Positions 41,342-48,604 of a DNA stretch of 64,000 nucleotides are shown here, one piece after another (position 1 is the stretch's first letter; the number at the start of each line of letters is the position of its first letter). The position numbers and the translations under genes are program-made. The DNA comes from Gilichinskyi gelida (GTDB taxonomy: Bacteria; Acidobacteriota; Thermoanaerobaculia; Gp7-AA8). The notes below the pieces were generated by a model, which was not told the DNA's origin, did no database searches, and saw only the letters and a list, made by a program, of their open reading frames with translations. The stretch covers positions 62,001-126,000 of the forward strand of contig JBBPII010000005.1 in the NCBI GenBank assembly GCA_038040385.1, written 5' to 3'.

Positions 41342-43042
41342 TCATGGGTGCTCTGCAGCTCCAGAATCGAGAGTCACCGCGGCAGACGCCGACTGCTCGT
41401 CGCTCGTCTCGGACTGTCCCAGCCGCCGCCCGAACGCAAGCGACAGCAGAGCCACCGTCGCCACCAGCATCTCGCGATGCCGGAACAGCGTCCCGTAATT
41501 GCTGACGGCATACGCCAGCGCAACGCTGATGCCCGCGCTCGCGAGGATCAAATACCAGACGAAGGAATCGCGCCACGCGCCCCGTCGCAGAGCGGCGACG
41601 AGCAGCGCCGCCGTCACCACCATCATCAGGTCGAAAAGCAGCGTGTCGGCCTCGGCAAACCACCATAACCCGCGCCCCCCTCCGATGGAGACGAGTCCGA
41701 GCCTGACCGCGACGGTGCGAGGCAGCAGGAGCGCGGCGAACCCCGAAAGCAAGCGTCCGCTGGTCGATTCCGGCATGGGGTCAGGAGACTGTTCGGCCAG
41801 TTCCGAGATCGCCGGCTGCGGAGCGCTCCTTGGCGGCGGAGCGCTCTTTGCGATCTCCGTCTTGGGCACGGATGGCCGGACCGGCACTGACCGCGGCAGC
41901 TCAGTCGGCGGCTGCGGCTTCGATCCGGGCTTTGGAGGAGCGGCGACCACCGCCTTGGAAGGTTCCGGCCGCGGTTTCTCCGGAGTGACAGTCGTTTGAG
42001 CCTTTGGCGGCGGGTGCGCCGCGGCGCGCTCCTTGTTCACGACCACCCCGCCGGCGCGGATACGCGTTCCGGCCGCGCGATACCGATCGAAGGTCTCGCG
42101 CGCGGTATCGATCACCCCCACGGCCGCGACAATCCGCCGCGAAAACGACACCGTCGTCCGCGACGAAGGGCGCAGCACGTCCCGCAGCGGGGGAGGAAGG
42201 TACGGTCCCGCGCCGGCGACGATCAGTTGAGTCATCACGATCACCAGGGCGGTCACCGCTGCGACGCGGGCAGCGATCTCGCGAGCGGACCCGCGCACCG
42301 CGACGATCGCCGCCAGGGGAACAAAAGCGGCCCCCAGTCCGATGATCGCGTAGTACCACCGAACTCCGGCGATTGCGTAGGTCGTGACGGCGATCAGAAC
42401 GGCGATGGCGACGAGGCGTGCGATTCGCCGCGTCCGGCTCCCGGCCTGAGACCACCCCTCGCGGAACTCGTCGATGCAGAAGGCGAAGAGCACCACCAGA
42501 AAGCAGAAGAACGCGTCTTTCATGGGCTGCAGCGACCAGAGGACCCACGAGGGAAGATAGCTGATGGTGGCCACCGGGATCGCGGTGATCCCGGGCTGAA
42601 CGCCGTGCCGCCCGGCCCACCACGAGATCAGCAGCGCCGTTCCCAAGTACGCGAAGAGATTGAGCAGCAGCGCGACCGAAGGGACGGCGCCGAACAGCCA
42701 GGTGAAGAGCGCGAGGACCTTCACGAAGACGACCGAGGGGATCATCGCGTGCGCCTGCAGAATGTCAGGCGGAGCGTCCCCGACCTCGCGCGCCAGGGTG
42801 AAAAACGTGATCCCATCGACCCCGAAGAACCAGAAACCCTCTCCGAGCTGGAGCGATCTGCCGAACGGCAAGCGCAGATACGAGACCCAGAAGAGCGCCT
42901 GGCCTACGAACGCGCGCAGGACGAAGCCTCCTGCGACGAGCGCCCGGAGAAGAGGCGGGTGAGCATCCATCAGCCGCCACAGGCGCCAGAGGCCAAGGCC
43001 GGCGAGGGTGAGACTCACCAAGTGCAGGATCGAGAGGAACAC
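41342..43042 (-). CDS. Polytopic membrane protein of unknown function
   Basis: From the GTG at 43042 the product has 566 residues with about ten membrane helices in two groups (1-300, 460-550) and a Pro-rich, Lys/Arg-containing loop (about 365-445). No catalytic signature was recognised; it may be a polysaccharide polymerase or oligosaccharide transporter. It stops 16 bases before the GT4 start and lies after the beta-helix gene's terminator. An ATG at 42971 (MDAHPP) would drop the first helix, so GTG is preferred. Confidence 0.6.
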   Translation of the reverse strand: MFLSILHLVSLTLAGLGLWRLWRLMDAHPPLLRALVAGGFVLRAFVGQALFWVSYLRLPFGRSLQLGEGFWFFGVDGITFFTLAREVGDAPPDILQAHAMIPSVVFVKVLALFTWLFGAVPSVALLLNLFAYLGTALLISWWAGRHGVQPGITAIPVATISYLPSWVLWSLQPMKDAFFCFLVVLFAFCIDEFREGWSQAGSRTRRIARLVAIAVLIAVTTYAIAGVRWYYAIIGLGAAFVPLAAIVAVRGSAREIAARVAAVTALVIVMTQLIVAGAGPYLPPPLRDVLRPSSRTTVSFSRRIVAAVGVIDTARETFDRYRAAGTRIRAGGVVVNKERAAAHPPPKAQTTVTPEKPRPEPSKAVVAAPPKPGSKPQPPTELPRSVPVRPSVPKTEIAKSAPPPRSAPQPAISELAEQSPDPMPESTSGRLLSGFAALLLPRTVAVRLGLVSIGGGRGLWWFAEADTLLFDLMMVVTAALLVAALRRGAWRDSFVWYLILASAGISVALAYAVSNYGTLFRHREMLVATVALLSLAFGRRLGQSETSDEQSASAAVTLDSGAAEHP

Positions 43043-43079
43043 GCGTTGTATGGAGATCTTACGATGGATGGGGGGAAAG

Positions 43080-43108
43080 AAAGAGCGCCGCTTGCGGCGG
43101 CGCTCTTT
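43080..43108 (-). terminator. Intrinsic terminator after the beta-helix gene
   Basis: A perfect 12-bp stem AAAGAGCGCCGC / GCGGCGCTCTTT with a 5-base loop, followed on the minus strand by a short T-rich run. It sits 27 bases beyond the stop of the beta-helix gene and before the start of the membrane protein. Confidence 0.8.
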
Positions 43109-43134
43109 TCGAATGCCGAAAAAAGAAGCGAATT

Positions 43135-44064
43135 CTACTGCTTCGAGCTGGCGATGTTGGTCAGGATGCCGACGTTGGCGCCGTTGTTGGAGAAGTAGTT
43201 GTCGCCATAACTGGCGACCACGGCAGGAGCGGTGGCGCTGAAGCCGGCCGTCGCGTTGTTGAGAACCGTGCACCGGCTCAGACGAATGGTCGAATTCGCC
43301 GCGGCGAGAGCTCCGCGAACATCCCCGACGAGCTGGCAGTTGTCCGCATTGACTTGCGCGCTGCCGAAGGTTTCGATCGCCGCGCCGGTAAAGCCGAAGA
43401 TGCCCGTATTGGCGACCGTGACGAGTGCGTTGTCGCCGGCGAAGATTCCGTCGCCGAGTCCGCCGCCGCTGTCCTTGAGGGTCGAGTCATTGATCAGCGC
43501 CCGAACCGTCGACGGTGCTGCGAGCGCCTGAATGGCGACGGCGCTGCCGGCCACGTCCTCAATGGTGACGCGCTCCATCTGCAGATCGCAATTCGTGCTG
43601 GTCAGATTGATGTCCACGCCGCGGCCCGGAGCGCCGCGCTGACCGGAGATGAACACGTCTTCAAGATGCACCGAACGGGCGGCGGTAACGCGAATGCCGC
43701 GCAGACCGGTTCCCGCTCCGTTGATCATGATCCGCCGCAGCTTCACGGTGATTCCCGCGCCGTTGATAAGCACACCATTGACACCACTGTTGAGGATCGA
43801 CGACACGAAGCTCGATCCATCGATGGTCATCGACTTCGTGATCGTCACCCCGCCGAAACCGCCCGGGTCCAGAACGCTGATCTCCCCGCCGGACGCGGTC
43901 TTGCTGATCGCGCCCGCGAACGTCTTGCAGGGCGCCGTGCGGCTGCATGGGTTCACGTCGTCGCCGACGCCCGAGACCCAGGTGCGTGTCGCCTGCGCCT
44001 GTGCTACGGACGCCAGCGCCATGAGACCGATGAGGGTAAACACAAAGATAAGACGACGATTCAT
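43135..44064 (-). CDS. Secreted right-handed beta-helix protein
   Basis: The start MNRRLIFVFTLIG follows a GAGGA ribosome site; 309 residues. A signal peptide (1-25, cleavage near AQA-QA) is followed by a parallel beta-helix with repeated short strands (GVNGVLINGAGITVKLRRIMI). Two Cys in NPCSRTAPCKTFAGA are at the mature N-terminus. Such pectin-lyase-like folds bind or cut polysaccharides, but no catalytic Asp/Arg set is clear. It has its own promoter-like sequence and terminator, so it is a single-gene unit. Confidence 0.8.
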   Translation of the reverse strand: MNRRLIFVFTLIGLMALASVAQAQATRTWVSGVGDDVNPCSRTAPCKTFAGAISKTASGGEISVLDPGGFGGVTITKSMTIDGSSFVSSILNSGVNGVLINGAGITVKLRRIMINGAGTGLRGIRVTAARSVHLEDVFISGQRGAPGRGVDINLTSTNCDLQMERVTIEDVAGSAVAIQALAAPSTVRALINDSTLKDSGGGLGDGIFAGDNALVTVANTGIFGFTGAAIETFGSAQVNADNCQLVGDVRGALAAANSTIRLSRCTVLNNATAGFSATAPAVVASYGDNYFSNNGANVGILTNIASSKQ

Positions 44065-44076
44065 ATGATCTCCTCT

Positions 44077-44115
44077 GACTCGAAAACGAGTCTTAAAAAG
44101 CGGCGCCCCCGCCGC
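44077..44115 (-). promoter_or_regulatory. Structured leader with terminator-like hairpin and SD-proximal hairpin
   Basis: In the beta-helix gene leader, GCGGCG-GGGG-CGCCGC (44100-44115) is followed by TTTTT. Then GACTCG-TTTT-CGAGTC (44077-44092) ends immediately before the AGAGGAGA ribosome site. This layout could terminate readthrough from the upstream gene or attenuate its own message. Confidence 0.55.
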
Positions 44116-44171
44116 AAAAACTGGGATCAACTCATGCCAAAGTTAGCTGCGAATTTCGTGATGGAACGCAG

Positions 44172-44200
44172 AGTATAAGCGCGATCCTTTTGGGACGCAA
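44172..44200 (-). promoter_or_regulatory. Sigma-70-like promoter for the beta-helix gene
   Basis: On the minus strand, TTGCGT (44200-44195) and TATACT (44177-44172) are separated by 17 bases. This places the start site about 100 bases upstream of the ATG. Confidence 0.55.
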
Positions 44201-44215
44201 ACTATGTGACGCCCA

Positions 44216-45391
44216 TCACATCAGCGGCGTCTCCGGCTCTCCGGCCGCGATGCGCTGCAGTGCTTCTTCGAGCCCTCGGATGCTCCCGGAGATCTCGTTG
44301 CGTTCGAGAACATGGGCGCGGAGGCGGCGCCCCAGGGCCCGAAGTTGTTCGGGCTGCCGCAGCGCGCGGACGGTGGCTTCAGCCAGATTCTCCGGATCGT
44401 AGAACGACTCGATCGCCCCACCGGTGCGGGCGCGGATCTCATCGGGCGGCATCCGTCCGTGCTGGTTCCAGAAGAGCATCGGGAAGGCGTAGCCGGCGAC
44501 TTCGATGCTGGCGTAGGCGATCATCGGGCCGAACGAGGTCATCCACACCACGGACAGGCCGTCTTCACGCAGTGTCTTCTCGATGTTCGCCGTGTGGCCG
44601 CGGAAGACGACGTTCTCGCGAACGCCGAGCTCGCGCAGTTCTTTTTCGTAAAGCGCCGGATTGCCGCGGCCGTAGAGCCACAGCTCCGCATCGACCTGCT
44701 GCCGCAGCAGCGCAAACGCGCGAAAGATGCCGGAGATCGGCCGGTCGGGCGCCAGGCGAATGAAGACGCCGATCCGGTACGTCTCTTCGATCCGCGCCGA
44801 TTTCGACAGATCGGCGGTGCCGCTCAGATCGATGGCCAGAGGGAAGAGGATCGTCTCCGCGCCACGGCAGGGTGCGTCGGCGTACTCCTCGCGCAGGGAG
44901 GGATCGAACTGCACGAAGCGATACGTGCGGCCGGGATCGCAGTCTGCGTAAGGGTTGAACGCGTACTGAAACCGGTGGCTCATGAGATAGACCACCACGC
45001 GGCGGTTGTCGCGCAGGAGCGGCTGCAGCAGATAGTAATTCTCGATCTGCACGGCATTGATGACGTCGAAATGGTCGAGGAGATCGCCGAGCGCGAGCCG
45101 CGCGTGCCGGCGGTAAAGCGCCTCGATCGGACGCCGGAACAGGAGAAAGAGCGGCCGCGCGCGGCGCTGCACTCGGCCGAGCCAGAGCGGCAGCCGGGTA
45201 TGAATCGGGATGCCGAGGGCGCGGATGCGATCGTAGTAATAGTCGCGCGGCGTGATGCGGCGCTTGGTCAGCAACTCGACGTCGAACCGCTCGCGATCGA
45301 TCCCCTTCAGCACTTCGTACGTGAATCGCTCCGCGCCGCTCTGGAACAGATGGCCGATGACGAACAGCAGGCGGGGCTTTTTCGGCGTCAT
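44216..45391 (-). CDS. GT-B glycosyltransferase
   Basis: The start MTPKKPRLLFVIGHLFQSGAE gives 391 residues. The N-terminal Rossmann domain begins LLFVIGHLFQSGAERF, and the C-terminal donor-binding domain includes RPISGIFRAFALLRQQ and RGHTANIEKTLREDG. It belongs to the GT1/GT4-like class. The gene overlaps the flippase stop by 4 bases. A much longer frame continuing upstream is a shadow of the flippase. Confidence 0.85.
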   Translation of the reverse strand: MTPKKPRLLFVIGHLFQSGAERFTYEVLKGIDRERFDVELLTKRRITPRDYYYDRIRALGIPIHTRLPLWLGRVQRRARPLFLLFRRPIEALYRRHARLALGDLLDHFDVINAVQIENYYLLQPLLRDNRRVVVYLMSHRFQYAFNPYADCDPGRTYRFVQFDPSLREEYADAPCRGAETILFPLAIDLSGTADLSKSARIEETYRIGVFIRLAPDRPISGIFRAFALLRQQVDAELWLYGRGNPALYEKELRELGVRENVVFRGHTANIEKTLREDGLSVVWMTSFGPMIAYASIEVAGYAFPMLFWNQHGRMPPDEIRARTGGAIESFYDPENLAEATVRALRQPEQLRALGRRLRAHVLERNEISGSIRGLEEALQRIAAGEPETPLM

Positions 45392-46638
45392 GGGTTGGCC
45401 GCCCGCCTCCGCGAAATCCGTTCCACCCACACGGCCATAGCGACGTTGACGAGCATGGTCACCACGTACGTGCCGACCGTGACCCACGCCGCGCCGAACA
45501 TCCCGTAGCGTGGAACGACGAGATAGTTGAGCACCACGGTCGCCACGCCGATCGCCAGGGTGGTCATCGCCGCCTGGAGAAAAAGCCCTCGCGCGATCCA
45601 CTGGCTGGCCATGACGATGGAGATGGTCATGCCGATCGCTCCGATCAGCAGGATCCGCAACAACGGCACGGCAGGAAGGAAGTCGCGCCCGAAGATGATC
45701 CCCACCACCGTCGGCGCGGCGAAGTACGCGACGACGATGATCATCATGACGAGCCCGAGGACCTCCAGCAGGAGCCGCCGCTGTTTCGGCCACGCCTGGT
45801 CCGGCCCATGCTTGGCCACCAGCGAATACGCGACCGCGCTGACAGCCAGCGGAATGATCTGCAGCCCGGTCATCAACTGAACCGCAAGCTGGTAGTACGC
45901 GGTCTCCCCCGCCGAACGGAAGTGGTTCAGGATCAGCACGTTCGCCTGGGTAAAAAGGTACGTCCCGATGGCGTTGAGGTGGAGCTGCGCGCCGCCGTGC
46001 AGGAGCCGCCGCACGCTCTCGCGCGCCACTACCAGCCGCCCGGTCCGCCGCAGCAGATAGCCGGCGCTGATGGCGACGGTCAGCGCCTGCGCGATGAGCA
46101 GCGCCCCCAGCGCGCCGCGCACGCGAAGGTGGAAGACGCCGAGCGCCGCGAACGTCAGCAGCAGCGTCGCCGTCGCTCCCGCCGCCTGCGCGAGGTTCAT
46201 CACCGGCAGTCGATCGATCGCCATCAGAATCCCGTTCCCGTTCTCGATCCACAACATGAACGGCAGAGCGGCGAACGCCACCCCCAGCACCCCGGGGGTG
46301 AGGTGGTGGAACATCCCGCCGTCGGTAGCGAGATACCCGGTGAGGACCACGGCGTATCCGATCAGCGCCGCGGTCCCCAGAATGGCCAGCGCCGATCCGA
46401 CCACGCGCGTCAACCATTCGTCGCTCGGCGCGGTGGTGGCGATATGGATGATCACCTGTCCCAGGCTGAGGTGCCCGAACGTGGCGAACATCGTCACCCA
46501 GCCGACCGCGGCGACGAAGACGCCACGGCCTTCCGGGCCGAGGTAGCGCGCGGTGATGACGCTGGTGATCAGCATGGCGAGGACCCAATAAATTTTGGCG
46601 CCGCTCGTCTGCGCGACGAGCCACCACGACTCACGCAC
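45388..46638 (-). CDS. Oligosaccharide flippase (Wzx/MATE-like)
   Basis: A 416-residue polytopic protein with about 12 membrane helices and the RARYLGPEGRGVF-like start (ITARYLGPEGRGVFV), typical of Wzx/O-antigen translocases in the MOP superfamily. It would flip lipid-linked O-units across the inner membrane. It overlaps the aminotransferase gene upstream by 8 bases and the glycosyltransferase downstream by 4, so these form one transcript. Confidence 0.88.
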   Translation of the reverse strand: MRESWWLVAQTSGAKIYWVLAMLITSVITARYLGPEGRGVFVAAVGWVTMFATFGHLSLGQVIIHIATTAPSDEWLTRVVGSALAILGTAALIGYAVVLTGYLATDGGMFHHLTPGVLGVAFAALPFMLWIENGNGILMAIDRLPVMNLAQAAGATATLLLTFAALGVFHLRVRGALGALLIAQALTVAISAGYLLRRTGRLVVARESVRRLLHGGAQLHLNAIGTYLFTQANVLILNHFRSAGETAYYQLAVQLMTGLQIIPLAVSAVAYSLVAKHGPDQAWPKQRRLLLEVLGLVMMIIVVAYFAAPTVVGIIFGRDFLPAVPLLRILLIGAIGMTISIVMASQWIARGLFLQAAMTTLAIGVATVVLNYLVVPRYGMFGAAWVTVGTYVVTMLVNVAMAVWVERISRRRAANP

Positions 46639-47749
46639 GATTGACCGCCTCCACGACGCGCTCGAGCTGCTCGGCGGTGAGGTGCGGTCCCATCGGGAGG
46701 CTGATGACTTCGCGTGCCATCGCGGAGGCCACGGGCCACTCCGCCGCGCGGTGATTCCATTCCGCGTACGCCGGCTGTGCGAAGGGAGGAATTGGATAGT
46801 GAATGAGCGTGCCGATTCCCGCTTCGGTGAGGCGCGCCTGGAGCCGATCGCGCTGCTGCGACCGGATGACGAAGAGGTGCCATACCGGGCGTGCCCACTG
46901 GGGGACGAACGGCAGGACCACGTCTTCGCGCCGGATCTCCCCGAGGTATCGCTCGGCGACCGCCGCGCGGCGCGCGTTCCACTGGTCGAGCAGCGGAAGT
47001 TTGGCCCGCAGCACCGCCGCCTGCATCTCGTCGAGGCGGCAATTGAAGCCCTTCTCGAGGTTGTGGTACTTGATCTCCGAGCCGTAGTTGGCGAGCGTGC
47101 GAACTCGGCGAGCCAGGTCGGGATCGCTCGTGGTCACCGCGCCGGCGTCGCCCAGGGCGCCGAGGTTTTTCCCGGGATAAAAACTCCACGCCGCGGCATC
47201 CGCGAGCGCGCCGGCGCGACGGCCGCGCAACTCCGCCCCATGAGCTTGTGCGCAATCCTCGAACGTTTTCACGCCGTGACGGTGCGCCACCGCATTGATG
47301 GCGTCCATGTCGGCGGGCTGGCCGTACAGATGCACCGCCAGCACGACCTTCGTTCGAGGCGTGATGGCGTGCTCGAGTCGCTCGGGATCGAGGTTGTACG
47401 TTCTCTCGTCGGGTTCGACCGGTACGGGAGTGGCGCCGGCGTAGCTCACCGCGAGCCATGTGGCGATGTAAGTGTTCGACGGAACGATGACCTCGTCGCC
47501 CGGACCGACGCCCCACGCGCGCAGCACGAGATGGAGGGCATCGAGGCCGTTGCTGACGCCGACGCAATGCGCGGCGCCGCAATACGCGGCGAATTCCTCC
47601 TCGAAGGCGCGCACCTCGCGCCCGAGGATGTACCAGCCGCTGGAGAGGACGCGTTGAACGGCCGCGTCGAGCTCCTCTTTCAGCTCCAGGTAGGCCTGTT
47701 TGAGGTCAAGGAACGGAACTTCCGTGTTTTTCGCGAATGAAGTCGTCAT
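46631..47749 (-). CDS. DegT/FdtB-type dTDP-3-keto-sugar aminotransferase
   Basis: The start MTTSFAKNTEVPFLDL gives 372 residues. The PLP lysine is K194 in FYPGKNLGALGDAGA. Also typical are SNGLDALHLVLRA and EDCAQAHGA. This is the VioA/FdtB/QdtB aminotransferase class. Two FdtA-type ketoisomerase-like genes precede it and an FdtC-like acetyltransferase lies nearby, so the product is probably a dTDP-3-amino-3,6-dideoxyhexose. The start overlaps the cupin gene by 44 bases. An upstream ATG at 47773 would increase that overlap. Confidence 0.88.
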   Translation of the reverse strand: MTTSFAKNTEVPFLDLKQAYLELKEELDAAVQRVLSSGWYILGREVRAFEEEFAAYCGAAHCVGVSNGLDALHLVLRAWGVGPGDEVIVPSNTYIATWLAVSYAGATPVPVEPDERTYNLDPERLEHAITPRTKVVLAVHLYGQPADMDAINAVAHRHGVKTFEDCAQAHGAELRGRRAGALADAAAWSFYPGKNLGALGDAGAVTTSDPDLARRVRTLANYGSEIKYHNLEKGFNCRLDEMQAAVLRAKLPLLDQWNARRAAVAERYLGEIRREDVVLPFVPQWARPVWHLFVIRSQQRDRLQARLTEAGIGTLIHYPIPPFAQPAYAEWNHRAAEWPVASAMAREVISLPMGPHLTAEQLERVVEAVNRA

Positions 47750-48131
47750 AGTTGCGAAGATAGTCGCGTTCATCGTACGGCATGGAGGCGAGAACGAGCG
47801 ACACGGCGCCCGACGAGAAGCCCACCACCTCCGCCCAGACCATGGCTGGAACGTACAGGCCGAAATACGCCCGATTGAGCGCCACCGTCCTGCGAGTCGT
47901 TCCGTCGTCGATGATCACCTCGAATGCCCCCATCACCGAAACGATGAACTGCTGCAGCCGGTGATGGGCGTGGCCTCCGCGCGACTCGCCCCCCGGAACG
48001 TCGTAGAGGTAGAACACGCGGGCGATGTCGAAAGGGATCTCACGCGAGCCGTGAACGGGCGTGATGTTGCCCTGCGGCAGTTGAATCCTCGGCAGGGGGA
48101 TGATCCGGCAGTCATCGACGGTGGTCTTCAT
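47706..48131 (-). CDS. FdtA/QdtA-type dTDP-sugar 3,4-ketoisomerase
   Basis: A 141-residue cupin of the WxcM/FdtA family. The stretch YDVPGGESRGGHAHHRLQQ holds the pair of His (HAH) that form the catalytic centre in FdtA. It would turn dTDP-4-keto-6-deoxyglucose into the 3-keto isomer for the aminotransferase. Galacto (FdtA) or gluco (QdtA) product cannot be told by eye. It overlaps its upstream paralogue by 4 bases. Confidence 0.87.
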   Translation of the reverse strand: MKTTVDDCRIIPLPRIQLPQGNITPVHGSREIPFDIARVFYLYDVPGGESRGGHAHHRLQQFIVSVMGAFEVIIDDGTTRRTVALNRAYFGLYVPAMVWAEVVGFSSGAVSLVLASMPYDERDYLRNYDDFIREKHGSSVP

Positions 48132-48556
48132 GGTTCTCTGAGCCGCCGGAAAAGGTCGTAGTCGCGGATGTAGTCGTCTTCGTCGTACGGCGCGGAGGCG
48201 AGGATCAGGCAGACCGAGTTGGTCGAGAAGTTCTCGACGTGCCGCCAGATCATGCGCGGCACCAGCAATCCGCAGTACGAGCGGTTCAGGGGCACCACGC
48301 GGCGCTCGCGCCCGTCGTCGAGCACGACGTCGAAGCTGCCGGAGAGCGAGACCAGCAACTCGTCGAGGGTCCGATAGGCATGTCCGCCCCGCACCTCCCC
48401 TCCCGGAACGTCGTAGATCCAGTACGCCCGCCGGATGCGGAAGGGGACATGCCGCTCCCCTTCGATGAAGGTGAGGTTGCCCCGGGGATCGAGGATTCTC
48501 GGCAGGTCGACGATTCTGCAGTCGGCGACGCCGATCGCGGCTGAGGATTCGGTCAC
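48128..48556 (-). CDS. Second FdtA-like cupin, one catalytic His replaced
   Basis: A 142-residue paralogue of the downstream gene with the same YDVPGGEVRGGHA scaffold but HAYR in place of HAHH, so the second His of the pair is Tyr. It may have lost ketoisomerase activity, act as a partner subunit, or act on a related sugar. ATGA overlap with the next gene shows joint translation. Upstream is a short gap, then the PD40 gene. Confidence 0.83.
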   Translation of the reverse strand: MTESSAAIGVADCRIVDLPRILDPRGNLTFIEGERHVPFRIRRAYWIYDVPGGEVRGGHAYRTLDELLVSLSGSFDVVLDDGRERRVVPLNRSYCGLLVPRMIWRHVENFSTNSVCLILASAPYDEDDYIRDYDLFRRLREP

Positions 48557-48604
48557 CGGGGACGTATACGAAATCCGGGTAGGGCCGTCAACCGGTAACG
48601 CCCG

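Noticed and set aside
43042..43273. Upstream extension of the membrane protein gene to 43273
   Set aside because: It would run through a strong terminator and over the beta-helix gene; residues are Arg/Gln-rich shadow.
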